The position numbers and the translations under genes were made by a program. This document shows positions 53,018-60,756 of a stretch of DNA of 64,000 nucleotides, one piece after another (within the stretch, counting starts at the first letter, position 1; each line of letters begins with the position of its first letter). Under the pieces are notes generated by a model that saw only the letters and a list, made by a program, of their open reading frames with translations, was not told the origin of the DNA and made no database searches. Source of the DNA: Kitasatospora sp. MAA19 (lineage in GTDB: Bacteria > Actinomycetota > Actinomycetes > Streptomycetales > Streptomycetaceae); NCBI RefSeq assembly GCF_029894125.1, contig NZ_JARXYZ010000001.1, positions 310,001 to 374,000 on the forward strand. The letters are read 5' to 3'.

Positions 53018-53827
53018 TCACCCCCGTCGCAACCGCAACCCGATCAACCCGAGCCCGCACCCGATCATCCCCAGCCCCGCACCCAGCGGGAACTGCAGGG
53101 TGGAGGCGTCACGCCAGCGGGCGGGCAGGACGGTGGGGGCGGCGGCGGCCACGGCCTGGTCGGTCGCGGCCGTGGCGGTGTCCAGCGCGGCGTCGTCGGC
53201 GGGAGCCGTCGCGTCCGGGGCGCCCTGGTCGGCCTCGGGCGCTTGATCCGGGGCCTGCGCAGGAGCCTGCACAGGGGCCCGGTCCGGCACTCGCTCCGGC
53301 ACCTGCTCCGGGACGGCTTCGGCACGCTGGGGTGCCCACACGCTCCGGTGGCGATGCGCCCGGGGGCCGCCACCGTCCGGGTGCGGGCGGGGCACCGGGT
53401 GCTGCGGCGGCGCGGCCGCCGGAACTGCCGCGTCGGTCGGCACAGGAGTCGGCGGCGCCGAGACCACCGGGGCCGTGAGCACGGCGGCCACGGCCACCGC
53501 CGGCGCGGTGCCCGGCGTGGCGCTCCCGCCAGGCGTCGTCGCCGGCGTGCCGGGCCGGGTCGGGCCGGTGGTCGGCGCCGCAGCCGGCTCCACGATCGTC
53601 TCTGCGGTCGGCTCCGCCTGATCGCTCGCCTCGCCCGTCGGCGACGGGTACAGCGCGGGGGACGGCGCGGCGACGGCCGCCGAAGCGGCGGCCAGCGGGA
53701 GCGTGAGCCCCAGCACGACCGCCGCGATCAGCCGATGGGCCCGGCCCGGGCGGGTGCGGTGGTGGTGGGGACGACGGTGGTGTGGCGCGGAGGGCAGCGG
53801 CCCGAAGAGGTGTGTAGGTGCGGCCAC
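53018..53827 (-). CDS. exported Ala/Pro-rich hypothetical protein
   Basis: The 269-residue protein has a basic N-terminus, a signal-peptide-like segment (LIAAVVLGLTLPLAAASAAVAA, residues about 35-55), a long low-complexity Ala/Pro/Thr region with repeated V-P-E-Q / Q-A-P-D-Q-A-P motifs, and a C-terminal hydrophobic segment (LGAGLGMIGCGLGLIGL) followed by RLRRG. The layout fits a surface protein anchored by its C-terminus. The sorting-signal motif is not a clear LPxTG/LAxTG. GTG 53827 with GGAAGGA upstream is chosen. No family recognised. Confidence 0.6.
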   Translation of the reverse strand: MAAPTHLFGPLPSAPHHRRPHHHRTRPGRAHRLIAAVVLGLTLPLAAASAAVAAPSPALYPSPTGEASDQAEPTAETIVEPAAAPTTGPTRPGTPATTPGGSATPGTAPAVAVAAVLTAPVVSAPPTPVPTDAAVPAAAPPQHPVPRPHPDGGGPRAHRHRSVWAPQRAEAVPEQVPERVPDRAPVQAPAQAPDQAPEADQGAPDATAPADDAALDTATAATDQAVAAAAPTVLPARWRDASTLQFPLGAGLGMIGCGLGLIGLRLRRG

Positions 53828-53961
53828 GGTCGGAGGTCCTTCCGACGGCCGACCGCCCGCGGGCGGGTCGGCGGCGGGACAGCTCGGGACCAGCCTCACA
53901 CATTCGGCCAATTAGAGCATTTCGGACCATTCGCACCAGGACCCAGCCCTCAGCACTCAGG

Positions 53962-53982
53962 CCTCAGACCTCAGACCTCAGA
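53962..53982. repeat. CCTCAGA heptanucleotide triplet repeat over a stop codon
   Basis: Three tandem copies of CCTCAGA, with degenerate copies to the left, overlap the stop codon (53978-53980) of the reverse-strand oxidoreductase gene. Confidence 0.8.
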
Positions 53983-54955
53983 CCCGCAGCACGACCTTGC
54001 CGACCTGCTCCCCCGCCGCCAGCACCCGGTGCCCCTCCCCGGCCTCGGTCAGCGGCAGCACCCGGTCGACCACCGGCTTCACCACCCCGGACTCGACCAG
54101 CGGCCACACGTGCTCGCGCACCGCCGCCACGATCGCCGCCTTCTCCGCCAGCGGACGCCCGCGCAGGTTGGTGGCGATCACCGCGGCGCGCTTGCGCAGC
54201 AGCGCGTTGAGGTCGAGTTCGCCCTTCACACCGCCCTGCAGCCCGATGATCACCAGCCGCCCGTTGACCGCCAGCGCGTCCACGTTCCGCTGCAGGTACT
54301 TGGCGCCCATGATGTCCAGGATCACGTCCACCCCGGTCCCGCCGGTGGCCTCCTTGACCACCTCGACGAAGTCCTGCTCGCGGTAGTCGATCGCGATGTC
54401 CGCGCCGAGTTCGGTGCACCGGGCCAGCTTCTCGGCGCTGCCCGCGGTGACCGCGACCCGCGCGCCGACCGCCTTGGCCAGCTGGATCGCCATGGTCCCG
54501 ATGCCGCTCGCGCCACCGTGCAGCAGCACCGTCTCGCCGGGCCGCAGGTGGGCGGTGAGGAACACGTTGGACCACACCGTGCAGGCGACCTCGGGCAGCG
54601 CGGCGGCCTCCTCGAAGCCCAGGCCCTTGGGCAGCGGCAGCAGCTGCCCGGTCGGCACCGCGACGCGCTGCGCGTACCCGCCGCCGGCCAGCAGCGCGCA
54701 CACCTCGTCGCCGACCGCCCAACCGGACACGCCCGCCCCGAGGGCGACGATCCGCCCGGCGCACTCCAGCCCGGGGTAGGGCGAGGCGCCGGGCGGCGGG
54801 TTGTAGTTGCCCTGCCGCTGGAGCAGGTCGGCACGGTTGACGGCGGTGGCCGCCACCTCGACCAGGACCTCGCCCTCGCCGGGCACCGGGTCGGGCACCT
54901 CGGCCCACACGAGCGCCTCGGGACCGCCGGGTACGGGAATCGTCATCGCATACAT
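53978..54955 (-). CDS. NAD(P)H-quinone oxidoreductase (zinc-independent MDR family)
   Basis: The 325-residue protein is of the PIG3/quinone-oxidoreductase type. It starts MYAMTIPVPGGPEALVWAEVPDPVPG, has VNRADLLQRQGNYNPPPGASPYPGLECAG, the NADPH-binding HGGASGIGTMAIQLAKA and DVILDIMGAKYLQRN, and ends with the HRVLAAGEQVGKVVL pattern. It lacks the structural-zinc Cys cluster. It reduces quinones or enones. ATG 54955 is favoured by TAGGTT 6 nt upstream; ATG 54946 is internal. Confidence 0.92.
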   Translation of the reverse strand: MYAMTIPVPGGPEALVWAEVPDPVPGEGEVLVEVAATAVNRADLLQRQGNYNPPPGASPYPGLECAGRIVALGAGVSGWAVGDEVCALLAGGGYAQRVAVPTGQLLPLPKGLGFEEAAALPEVACTVWSNVFLTAHLRPGETVLLHGGASGIGTMAIQLAKAVGARVAVTAGSAEKLARCTELGADIAIDYREQDFVEVVKEATGGTGVDVILDIMGAKYLQRNVDALAVNGRLVIIGLQGGVKGELDLNALLRKRAAVIATNLRGRPLAEKAAIVAAVREHVWPLVESGVVKPVVDRVLPLTEAGEGHRVLAAGEQVGKVVLRV

Positions 54956-54961
54956 GTCTCG

Positions 54962-54967
54962 AACCTA
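54962..54967 (-). promoter_or_regulatory. -10 box (TAGGTT) of probable leaderless oxidoreductase promoter
   Basis: On the reverse strand TAGGTT is followed by 6 nt and ATG 54955. Confidence 0.5.
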
Positions 54968-55003
54968 CTGCGCGTCAGGGCGCGGCGGCGGGCAAGGCCC
55001 GCG

Positions 55004-56050
55004 TCAGCCGGTCGACTTGATCACGATCACCCGGTCGGTGAGCTGGAGCACGGCGGCCTCGGGCTCGGTGTAGTTGAGCACCCGCCGGCCACGGACCACC
55101 GCGACCACCAGGTCCTCGCACTCGCGCGGGCTGTGCCCGGCCTCGGCGCGGGTGACGGGGCGCTCGACCACGTCCAGGCCGTGGCCGTAGGTGAGCAGGT
55201 CCTCCATCACGGCGCCGGCGTGCGGGCTGAGCATCGACAGGCCGAGCAACCGCCCGGCCGAGCTGGAGCTGGTGACGACGACGTCGGCACCGCTCTGCCG
55301 CAGCAGCGGGGCGTTCTCGTCCTCCCGGACGGCCGCGACGACGGTGGCGCCCTTGTTCAGCTGGCGCGCCGTCAGGGCGACCAGGACGGCGGTGTCGTCC
55401 CGTTCGGGCGCGATCACGACCCGGGCCGCGGTGGGCAGGGCGGCGCGCAGCAGGGTGTCGGTGCGGGTGGCGTCGCCGACCACGCCGACCAGGCCGTGCC
55501 GGGCGGCCTGCTCGATCACCTTGCGCTGCGGGTCGACGACGACGATCTCCTCCTTCTTCACGCCCTGTCCGAGCAGGGTGTCGACGGCACTGCGGCCCTT
55601 GGTGCCGTACCCGATGACGACGGTGTGCTCGCGCACGGTGGACCTCCAGCGGTTCAACCGCCACTGCTGGCGGGTGCGTTCGGTGAGCACCTCCAAGGTG
55701 GTGCCGACCAGGATGATCAGGAACACCACGCGCAGCGGGGTGATCACGAAGATGTTGGTGAGCCGGGCGCCGTCGCTGTACGGGGTGATGTCGCCGTACC
55801 CGGTGGTGGAGAGCGTCACGGTGGCGTAGTACGCCGCGTCCAGGAAGCTGAGCCCGCCGCCCGCGTTGTCGTTGTAGCCGTCCCGGTCGACGTAGACGAT
55901 CAGCGTGGTGGCGACCAGCACGGCGAGCGCCAGCAGCAGCCGCGAGCCGACCTGCCGCCCGGCGGGCGCGGTCCGGCGGGCGGGCAGCACGATGCCGGCG
56001 TCCGCCCACGGCTCGCTGCCCGGGGCGGCCACCCGTCGCAGCCTGCTCAT
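55004..56050 (-). CDS. two-TM potassium channel with RCK (TrkA-N) domain
   Basis: The 348-residue protein has TM1 (LLLALAVLVATTLIVYV), a pore loop with the K+ selectivity filter TVTLSTTGYGDITP and TM2 (FVITPLRVVFLIILVGTTL). The cytoplasmic RCK domain follows (HTVVIGYGTKGRSAVDTLL, a Rossmann GxGxxG-like turn, then VVGDATRTDTLLRA), and a C-terminal TrkA-C-like part (RECEDLVVAVVRGRRVLNY). The MthK-like tetramer would gate K+ flux by ligand binding. ATG 56050 follows GGGGGAGAGG. The open frame continues far upstream but is a shadow of moeA. Confidence 0.92.
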   Translation of the reverse strand: MSRLRRVAAPGSEPWADAGIVLPARRTAPAGRQVGSRLLLALAVLVATTLIVYVDRDGYNDNAGGGLSFLDAAYYATVTLSTTGYGDITPYSDGARLTNIFVITPLRVVFLIILVGTTLEVLTERTRQQWRLNRWRSTVREHTVVIGYGTKGRSAVDTLLGQGVKKEEIVVVDPQRKVIEQAARHGLVGVVGDATRTDTLLRAALPTAARVVIAPERDDTAVLVALTARQLNKGATVVAAVREDENAPLLRQSGADVVVTSSSSAGRLLGLSMLSPHAGAVMEDLLTYGHGLDVVERPVTRAEAGHSPRECEDLVVAVVRGRRVLNYTEPEAAVLQLTDRVIVIKSTG

Positions 56051-56141
56051 CCGCCCGCCTCTCCCCCGGCCGTCGGCCGCGGGTACCCCCGCCGTCCGGC
56101 GGCCGCTCCGCACGACACCTGCGCCGCGACGGTTCGCCCGT

Positions 56142-57395
56142 TCACGGCGCCTCCAGCAGTTCGACGGGCTCGCCGGCCGCCGCGCCGCCGGGCGGGACCA
56201 CGGCGAGCGCCTCGGCCCGGGCGAGGCCGCGCAGCATCGCGGGCCCGTCGAAGGCGAGCGGCACGACGCCGTCGGCGGTGCGCCGGACGGGCAGCAGCCG
56301 GGTGTCCACCGGGTGCCCGGGCAGTCCGACCGCGGCGGGCGCGAGGGCCGGCGCGGGGGCGGACCGGCCGCTGCGGGCGTGCAGCAGCGGCAGGGCGAGG
56401 GTGACCGCCCCGGCGACGGCGGCCAGCGGGTTGCCGGGCAGGCCCACCAGGTGCCGCCCGCCCGGGAGCCCGACCGGGGAGGCCTCGGCCGACGGGAGTC
56501 CGGTGGGCGGGAGTTCGGCCAGCAGCATCGGGTGTCCGGGGCGGACGGCCACACCGTCCACCAGGAGCCGGGCACCGGCCTCGGCGAGTGCCCGGTGCAG
56601 GAAGTCGACCGGGCCGGCCGCCGTTCCGCCGGTGGTGACGACGACGTCGGCGGTGGAGTGCCGCAGTGCGTCCCGGAGCAGCCCGAAGTCGTCCCGGACG
56701 AACCGGACTTCGGCCACCTCGGCGCCGGCCGTCCGCAACCAGGGCGGCAGCAGCGGCCCGAGCGCGTCCCGGACCAGGCCCGGCCCGGGGACGCCCGAGG
56801 CGAGCAACTCGTCGCCGAGGACGAACAGTTCGACCACCGGGCGGCGGCGGACGGCGAGCCGGTCGTGGCCGCAGGCGGCGGCCAGCCCGAGCACGGCCGG
56901 GCCGACCGGGAGGCCACCGGGCAGCAACACCTCGCCGCGGCGGCACTCCTGGCCGCGCGGGCGGACGTCCTGGCCGGTGGTCAGCGGCTGGCGGCCGCGG
57001 TCGTGCAGCAGCGTGCCGTCCGTCCAGCCGTGCTCGCGGCGCAGTACGGCGGTGGCGCCGGACGGCAGTTGGGCGCCGGTGGCGATCTCGACGGCCCTGC
57101 CGTCGGCCAGCGGCGCGGCCTCGGCCCGGCCGGCCAGCACCTGCCCGGCGACCCGCCAGGGGCCGGGCCCGGCAACCGCCCAGCCGTCCATCGCGGAGGT
57201 GTCGAAGGCCGGCAGGTCGGTCAGCGCGGTGAGCGGCTCGGCGAGGGTGCGGCCGAGCGTCTCGGCGAGCGGCAGCCCGATCGCGGGCAACGGGCACAGC
57301 CCGGCCCGGCGGGCGGCCTCGCGGGCCTGCGGCCAGCTCAGCACGCCCGGCCCGGCGGGCGGGGCGGCCACGGTGACCTGCCCGACGGCGCTCAC
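56142..57395 (-). CDS. moeA: molybdopterin molybdotransferase MoeA
   Basis: This 417-residue enzyme inserts molybdate into adenylated molybdopterin. It has the MoeA N-terminal block LPLAETLGRTLAEPLTALTDLPAFDTSAMDGWAVAG, ATGAQLPSGATAVLRRE, PRGQECRRGEVLLPGG, VVVTTGGTAAGPVDFLHRAL (MPT-binding TTGG) and LPGNPLAAVAGAVTLALPLL. GTG 57395 overlaps the upstream DUF6457 stop by 4 nt (GTGA). Confidence 0.92.
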   Translation of the reverse strand: MSAVGQVTVAAPPAGPGVLSWPQAREAARRAGLCPLPAIGLPLAETLGRTLAEPLTALTDLPAFDTSAMDGWAVAGPGPWRVAGQVLAGRAEAAPLADGRAVEIATGAQLPSGATAVLRREHGWTDGTLLHDRGRQPLTTGQDVRPRGQECRRGEVLLPGGLPVGPAVLGLAAACGHDRLAVRRRPVVELFVLGDELLASGVPGPGLVRDALGPLLPPWLRTAGAEVAEVRFVRDDFGLLRDALRHSTADVVVTTGGTAAGPVDFLHRALAEAGARLLVDGVAVRPGHPMLLAELPPTGLPSAEASPVGLPGGRHLVGLPGNPLAAVAGAVTLALPLLHARSGRSAPAPALAPAAVGLPGHPVDTRLLPVRRTADGVVPLAFDGPAMLRGLARAEALAVVPPGGAAAGEPVELLEAP

Positions 57396-57655
57396 GGCTC
57401 GCCCGGCCCGGCGGCGGCGCTCCAGCGCTCGGCGAGCGCGGCGGTCCGACGGGCGGCCTCGGCCACGGCCTCCGGCCCGCCGCCCTGCTGGGCGGCCGCG
57501 TAGCCGATCAGAAAGGCGGTCAGCGGTGCGGCCGGGCGGGCCACTCCGTGCGCGACCACCCGGGTGAGGTCGAGCAGTCCCCGGACGTCGACGTCCAGGT
57601 CGATGCCCAGGTCGGCCCTCACCTCGGCGATCCAGTCTTCCAGCGTGCGCTCCAT
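57392..57655 (-). CDS. DUF6457 domain-containing protein
   Basis: This 87-residue helical protein starts MERTLEDWIAEVRADLGID and has DVRGLLDLTRVVAHGVARPAAPLTAFLIGYAAAQQGG, the hallmark of the actinobacterial DUF6457 family. It overlaps moeA by 4 nt and follows the mobA-type gene, so it is probably a small accessory in molybdenum cofactor synthesis; the exact role is unknown. Confidence 0.88.
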   Translation of the reverse strand: MERTLEDWIAEVRADLGIDLDVDVRGLLDLTRVVAHGVARPAAPLTAFLIGYAAAQQGGGPEAVAEAARRTAALAERWSAAAGPGEP

Positions 57656-57777
57656 GCGCCCATGCTGCCTGATCGGCGGTTTCCCCGAGGTGTTCGCCCC
57701 AGGTGCAGCGCGCGTCGTTTCCCGCCCGGGCTCCCGCCCGGGCCGTGCGCGAGCGCCCTGAGACGCCCTGGCAAGCG

Positions 57778-58359
57778 CTAGGACCGGTCGCGCTCCCGGG
57801 CCTGTTCGAGGTCCTCCCAGGTGTCGCAGTCGTAGGCGACGTTGTCGGTGTCGGCCACCAGCAGGCGGGCCAGGCCGCCGGTGAGGCGGCGCAGCGGAAG
57901 GCCGGCCGGTTCGCCGATGGCGGCCAGCGCGGTGCGCAGCGGGGCGGTGCGGTAGGCGGCGGCGAGCGGCTGGTCGCGCCCGCCGGCGTCGACCAGGACG
58001 GCGGCGGCGACGGCCGGTCCGGCCTCGGCGAGGGCGGTGGCCAACCGGTCGACCGTCCGCCGGTCCAGGAACGGCAGGTCGGCGGCGAGGAGCAGCACGG
58101 TCGGCGCGGTGACCAGGTCGAGCCCGGCCGCGACGGCGGCTACCGGCCCGCCCCCGGGCGGCTGCTCCCTGGTCCAGCGGACGCCGGTGTGCGTGGTCGG
58201 CCGGGTGGGGCCGACCACGACGGTGCTGCGGGCGCCCGCGCAGGCGGCGAGCACCCGGTCGAGCAGGGTGGTCTCGCCCACGGTCAGTCCGGGTTTGTCG
58301 GTCCCGCCGAGGCGCCGGGCGGCCCCGCCCGCCGGGACGATCACGTCGTACGGCGTCAT
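57778..58359 (-). CDS. mobA: molybdenum cofactor guanylyltransferase-like nucleotidyltransferase
   Basis: The 193-residue NTP transferase has the MobA N-terminus VIVPAGGAARRLGGTDKPGL (GTP-binding GGxxxRxGxxK), GGGPVAAVAAGLDL, LAADLPFLDRRTVDRL with the metal Asp and a C-terminal NVAYDCDTWEDLEQAR. It would attach GMP to molybdopterin, or be the related CTP-using MocA type. Upstream of the DUF6457-moeA pair by 122 nt. GATACT is 6 nt before ATG 58359. Confidence 0.85.
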   Translation of the reverse strand: MTPYDVIVPAGGAARRLGGTDKPGLTVGETTLLDRVLAACAGARSTVVVGPTRPTTHTGVRWTREQPPGGGPVAAVAAGLDLVTAPTVLLLAADLPFLDRRTVDRLATALAEAGPAVAAAVLVDAGGRDQPLAAAYRTAPLRTALAAIGEPAGLPLRRLTGGLARLLVADTDNVAYDCDTWEDLEQARERDRS

Positions 58360-58365
58360 GCGGAC

Positions 58366-58371
58366 AGTATC
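58366..58371 (-). promoter_or_regulatory. -10 box (GATACT) of probable leaderless mobA promoter
   Basis: On the reverse strand GATACT is followed by 6 nt and ATG 58359. It begins right after the stop of the upstream hydrolase gene. Confidence 0.45.
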
Positions 58372-58375
58372 CGCC

Positions 58376-59380
58376 CTACTCGGCTTCGCCCTTCTCGGAG
58401 CCCTCGGAGCCCTCGGAGCCCGTGTGCTCCTCGGACTCCGCGGGCTCCTCGGACCCCGTGTGCTCCTCGGACTCCGTGGGCTCCTCGGCGGCCTCCGCCG
58501 CCCGCCCGGTGTTGGCCGCGGCGCCCAGTTCCAGGATGGCCGGCAGCGTCAGTTCCCCGTACCGCTCGTTCATCGCGGTGACCAGCGCCTCCGGGTCGTC
58601 CGGGTGCTCGGCCAGCAGCCGGTCGAAGTCCTGGAGGTACTCGCCGGTGAAGGCGAGCACCCGGGCGGCCTCGTCGCCCTGTTCGGGGGCGCGGTGGCCG
58701 GCGATGACCCGGTCGACGCCGAGCTCGGCGATCCGGCCGAGGTTGTGGCCCCAGGTGGTGCGCTGGGCCGGGGTGGTGTCGGCGGTCCAGACGTGGGTGC
58801 CGTTGTAGGCGAAGTCCCCGGCGATCACGGTCCGGATGCTCGGCACGTGGACGACCGTCGAATCGCCGCAGTCGCCCTGGCCGAGCAGCAGCACCGGGAT
58901 GACCTGGCGGTCGAGCATGAGCGGCTGCGGCAGCAGCGGGGCGGGGATCAGCGGGTGGTCCGGGATGTCGTCGCCGTAGACCGGCTTCCACTGGGCGACC
59001 TTGGCGGCGGCGGTGCGCCGGATGCCGTCCACCACGACGGGTGCGGCCAGCAGCCGGGCGTCGGGGAAGAGCTTCAGCACCTCCTCGGCGCCGAAGTAGT
59101 GGTCGGGGTGCTGGTGGGTGACGACGATGGCGAGCAGTCGGCGGCCCTTGCCGGCCACCCATTCGGCGAGTTCGCGGCCGGCGCTGCGGGTGAGCTGGGC
59201 GTCGACCAGGATCGCGGTCTGCTCGCCGAGGATCAGGGTGGAGGTGGCGAAGAAGGCCGATTCGGGGCCGGTGAAGACGGCGACCTCCAGCGGGCGGGCG
59301 GGCCGCCCGGCGGCCGGGGCGGCGGCCTCGGCGTCCGTACGCTCCGCGCCGGTGCCCTCCTCGGGCGGGGACGACGTCAC
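58376..59380 (-). CDS. metallo-beta-lactamase-fold hydrolase
   Basis: The 334-residue protein has the MBL metal motif THQHPDHYFGAEEV (HxHxDH), GQGDCGDSTVVHVPSIRTVIAGDFAYNGTHVW and VIAGHRAPEQGDE for the remaining His/Asp ligands. An Ala/Glu-rich N-terminal tail and a repetitive acidic C-terminal tail flank the domain. Substrate unknown; cytoplasmic. Confidence 0.87.
   Translation of the reverse strand: MTSSPPEEGTGAERTDAEAAAPAAGRPARPLEVAVFTGPESAFFATSTLILGEQTAILVDAQLTRSAGRELAEWVAGKGRRLLAIVVTHQHPDHYFGAEEVLKLFPDARLLAAPVVVDGIRRTAAAKVAQWKPVYGDDIPDHPLIPAPLLPQPLMLDRQVIPVLLLGQGDCGDSTVVHVPSIRTVIAGDFAYNGTHVWTADTTPAQRTTWGHNLGRIAELGVDRVIAGHRAPEQGDEAARVLAFTGEYLQDFDRLLAEHPDDPEALVTAMNERYGELTLPAILELGAAANTGRAAEAAEEPTESEEHTGSEEPAESEEHTGSEGSEGSEKGEAE
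58421..58492. repeat. two 36-bp tandem repeats in the acidic tail of the MBL hydrolase
   Basis: Units 58421-58456 and 58457-58492 are almost identical and encode a 12-residue Glu/Ser-rich unit (S-E-E-H-T-G core). A shorter CCCTCGGAG repeat adjoins at 58400-58420. Confidence 0.85.
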
Positions 59381-59452
59381 TGGCTGCTCCCTCTGGTCGG
59401 CGGTCGGATCTCCTGCGCCCTACAGCATGGGAGCACCGGCGGCCGATCGCGC

Positions 59453-59482
59453 GGAAGGCGCGCCCGGCGGGGCGCGCCTTCC
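59453..59482. terminator. azoR terminator
   Basis: Perfect 13-bp stem GGAAGGCGCGCCC with 59470-59482 and a 4-nt loop, about 20 nt after the azoR stop on the reverse strand. Confidence 0.8.
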
Positions 59483-59502
59483 GGCTCAGGTCACATCGGG
59501 GC

Positions 59503-60138
59503 TCAGACGGCCGCCACCTTGGCCCGGTGGGCGGCCTGCTCCAGCGCCTGGGCCTTGGACTCGGCGGCCTGGGGCACGAAGTCGGACAGCGCGGGGACGA
59601 TCGGCGCCAGGGTGAACTCGGGGACGATGAAGTCGACCTCCAGCCCGAGCATGCCGGTCAGCACCTTCTCCAGGTAGGTGGTGACGAACTCGTACGGCTC
59701 GCGCGGGGCGCCGGGCGCGTAGGAGCCGCCGCGGGCGGCGACGACGGTCACCGGGGTGCCCTTGGCGGAGGGGGCGTCGCCGGCGGTGCGGCCGACCAGG
59801 ATCACCTGGTCCAGCCAGGCCTTGAGGCTGGACGGGATCGTGAAGTTGTACATCGGGCTGCCGATGACGACGGCGTCGGCCTGCTCCAGCTCGGCCATCA
59901 GCTGCTCGCGCAGGGCGAAGGCGGCGGCCTGCTCGGCGCTGCGGCCCTCGGCCGGGACGTACGAGGCGGAGATGCCGTGGATGTCCAGGTGCGGCACCTG
60001 CTCGACGGCGAGGTCGCGGTAGACGACCGTGCCCTCGGGGTGCTCGGCCTGCCAGGCGGCCCGGAAGGCCGCGGTGACCTCGCGGGAGACGGAGCCGTCG
60101 GCGACGGCGGAGGAGTCGATGTGCAGAAGCGTGGGCAT
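59503..60138 (-). CDS. azoR: FMN-dependent NADH-azoreductase
   Basis: The 211-residue flavodoxin-like enzyme has HIDSSAVADGSVSREVT at the N-terminus, ADAVVIGSPMYNFTIPSSLKAWLDQVILVGRT (FMN and isoalloxazine loop) and VVAARGGSYAPG. It reduces azo compounds and quinones with NADH, usually as a detoxification enzyme. GGAGGTT precedes the start. It is divergent from an HxlR regulator, which probably represses it until electrophile stress. Confidence 0.93.
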   Translation of the reverse strand: MPTLLHIDSSAVADGSVSREVTAAFRAAWQAEHPEGTVVYRDLAVEQVPHLDIHGISASYVPAEGRSAEQAAAFALREQLMAELEQADAVVIGSPMYNFTIPSSLKAWLDQVILVGRTAGDAPSAKGTPVTVVAARGGSYAPGAPREPYEFVTTYLEKVLTGMLGLEVDFIVPEFTLAPIVPALSDFVPQAAESKAQALEQAAHRAKVAAV

Positions 60139-60158
60139 GACGGAACCTCCATAGGATT

Positions 60159-60225
60159 AGCAGCTGCTCTTTCCCCCGCAGCTGCAACTACCGTAGCAGC
60201 TTACTTTTCTGCAGTCACTACGGAA
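60159..60225. promoter_or_regulatory. dyad cluster between azoR and HxlR genes
   Basis: It contains the palindromes AGCAGCTGCT (60159-60168), GCAGCTGC (60178-60185) and CTACCGTAG (60188-60196), plus GTAGCAGCTTAC (60193-60204) and CACTACGG (60216-60223). This is the expected place for HxlR-type operators. Confidence 0.5.
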
Positions 60226-60233
60226 GGGTCGGG

Positions 60234-60239
60234 TACGCT
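60234..60239 (+). promoter_or_regulatory. -10 box (TACGCT) of probable leaderless HxlR-regulator promoter
   Basis: TACGCT is followed by GGAGCC and ATG 60246; the GGAG could instead act as a very close ribosome site. Confidence 0.4.
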
Positions 60240-60245
60240 GGAGCC

Positions 60246-60641
60246 ATGTCCGAGCAAGAGCTAGCGACCGACCGGCTCCAGGGCCCGCCCGGTGTGCCCA
60301 CGGGACACTGTGCGGCCGCCTCCCCCGCCCTGACCCGGGTCTTCGCGCTGCTCGGCAAGCGCTGGTCCGGCATCGTGGTCGCCGTGCTCAGCCACGGGCC
60401 GGCCTACTTCTCCGAGCTGCGCCGCACCATCCCCGGCATCAGCGAACGGATGCTCTCCGACCGGCTCACCGAGCTCGCCGACGCCGGGCTGGTCCTGCGC
60501 GAGGTCGACGCCGGCCCGCCGCTGCGGGTCAGCTACCGCCTCACCGAGGCCGGCATCGCGCTGAAGCCCTCGCTCACCGAACTCGCCCTCTGGGCCGACC
60601 GCCACCTGCCGGAGCGCCCGCTGCCCCCGGGCGGCTGCTGA
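60246..60641 (+). CDS. HxlR family transcriptional regulator
   Basis: This 131-residue winged-helix regulator has FALLGKRWSGIVVAVLSHGPAYFSELRRTIPGISERMLSDRLTEL and the wing LREVDAGPPLRVSYRLTEAG. A single Cys in PTGHCAAASPALTRVF sits where redox-sensing HxlR proteins such as YodB/HypR have their reactive Cys; a second Cys is the C-terminal residue. It most likely controls the divergent azoreductase in response to quinones or diamide-like stress. Confidence 0.9.
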   Translation: MSEQELATDRLQGPPGVPTGHCAAASPALTRVFALLGKRWSGIVVAVLSHGPAYFSELRRTIPGISERMLSDRLTELADAGLVLREVDAGPPLRVSYRLTEAGIALKPSLTELALWADRHLPERPLPPGGC

Positions 60642-60703
60642 TCCTGCCGCGCAGGCGCGCGCACCACACGCGAAGCCGCCCGGAGAGCGTCCGAGCGCGC
60701 AAA

Positions 60704-60746
60704 CGCCCGGGGCCCGTCCGTTGCGAGAACGGACGGGCCCCGGGCG
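60704..60746. terminator. 19-bp hairpin between HxlR and ppm genes
   Basis: Perfect 19-bp stem (60704-60722 with 60728-60746) and 5-nt loop between two convergent genes. Confidence 0.88.
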
Positions 60747-60756
60747 TACGGGAAGC

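Noticed and set aside
51971..56404. 1477-residue forward-strand open frame across bpa, the exported protein, oxidoreductase and channel genes
   Set aside because: It spans several real reverse-strand genes and intergenic regions, with Arg/Gly/Val-rich shadow composition.
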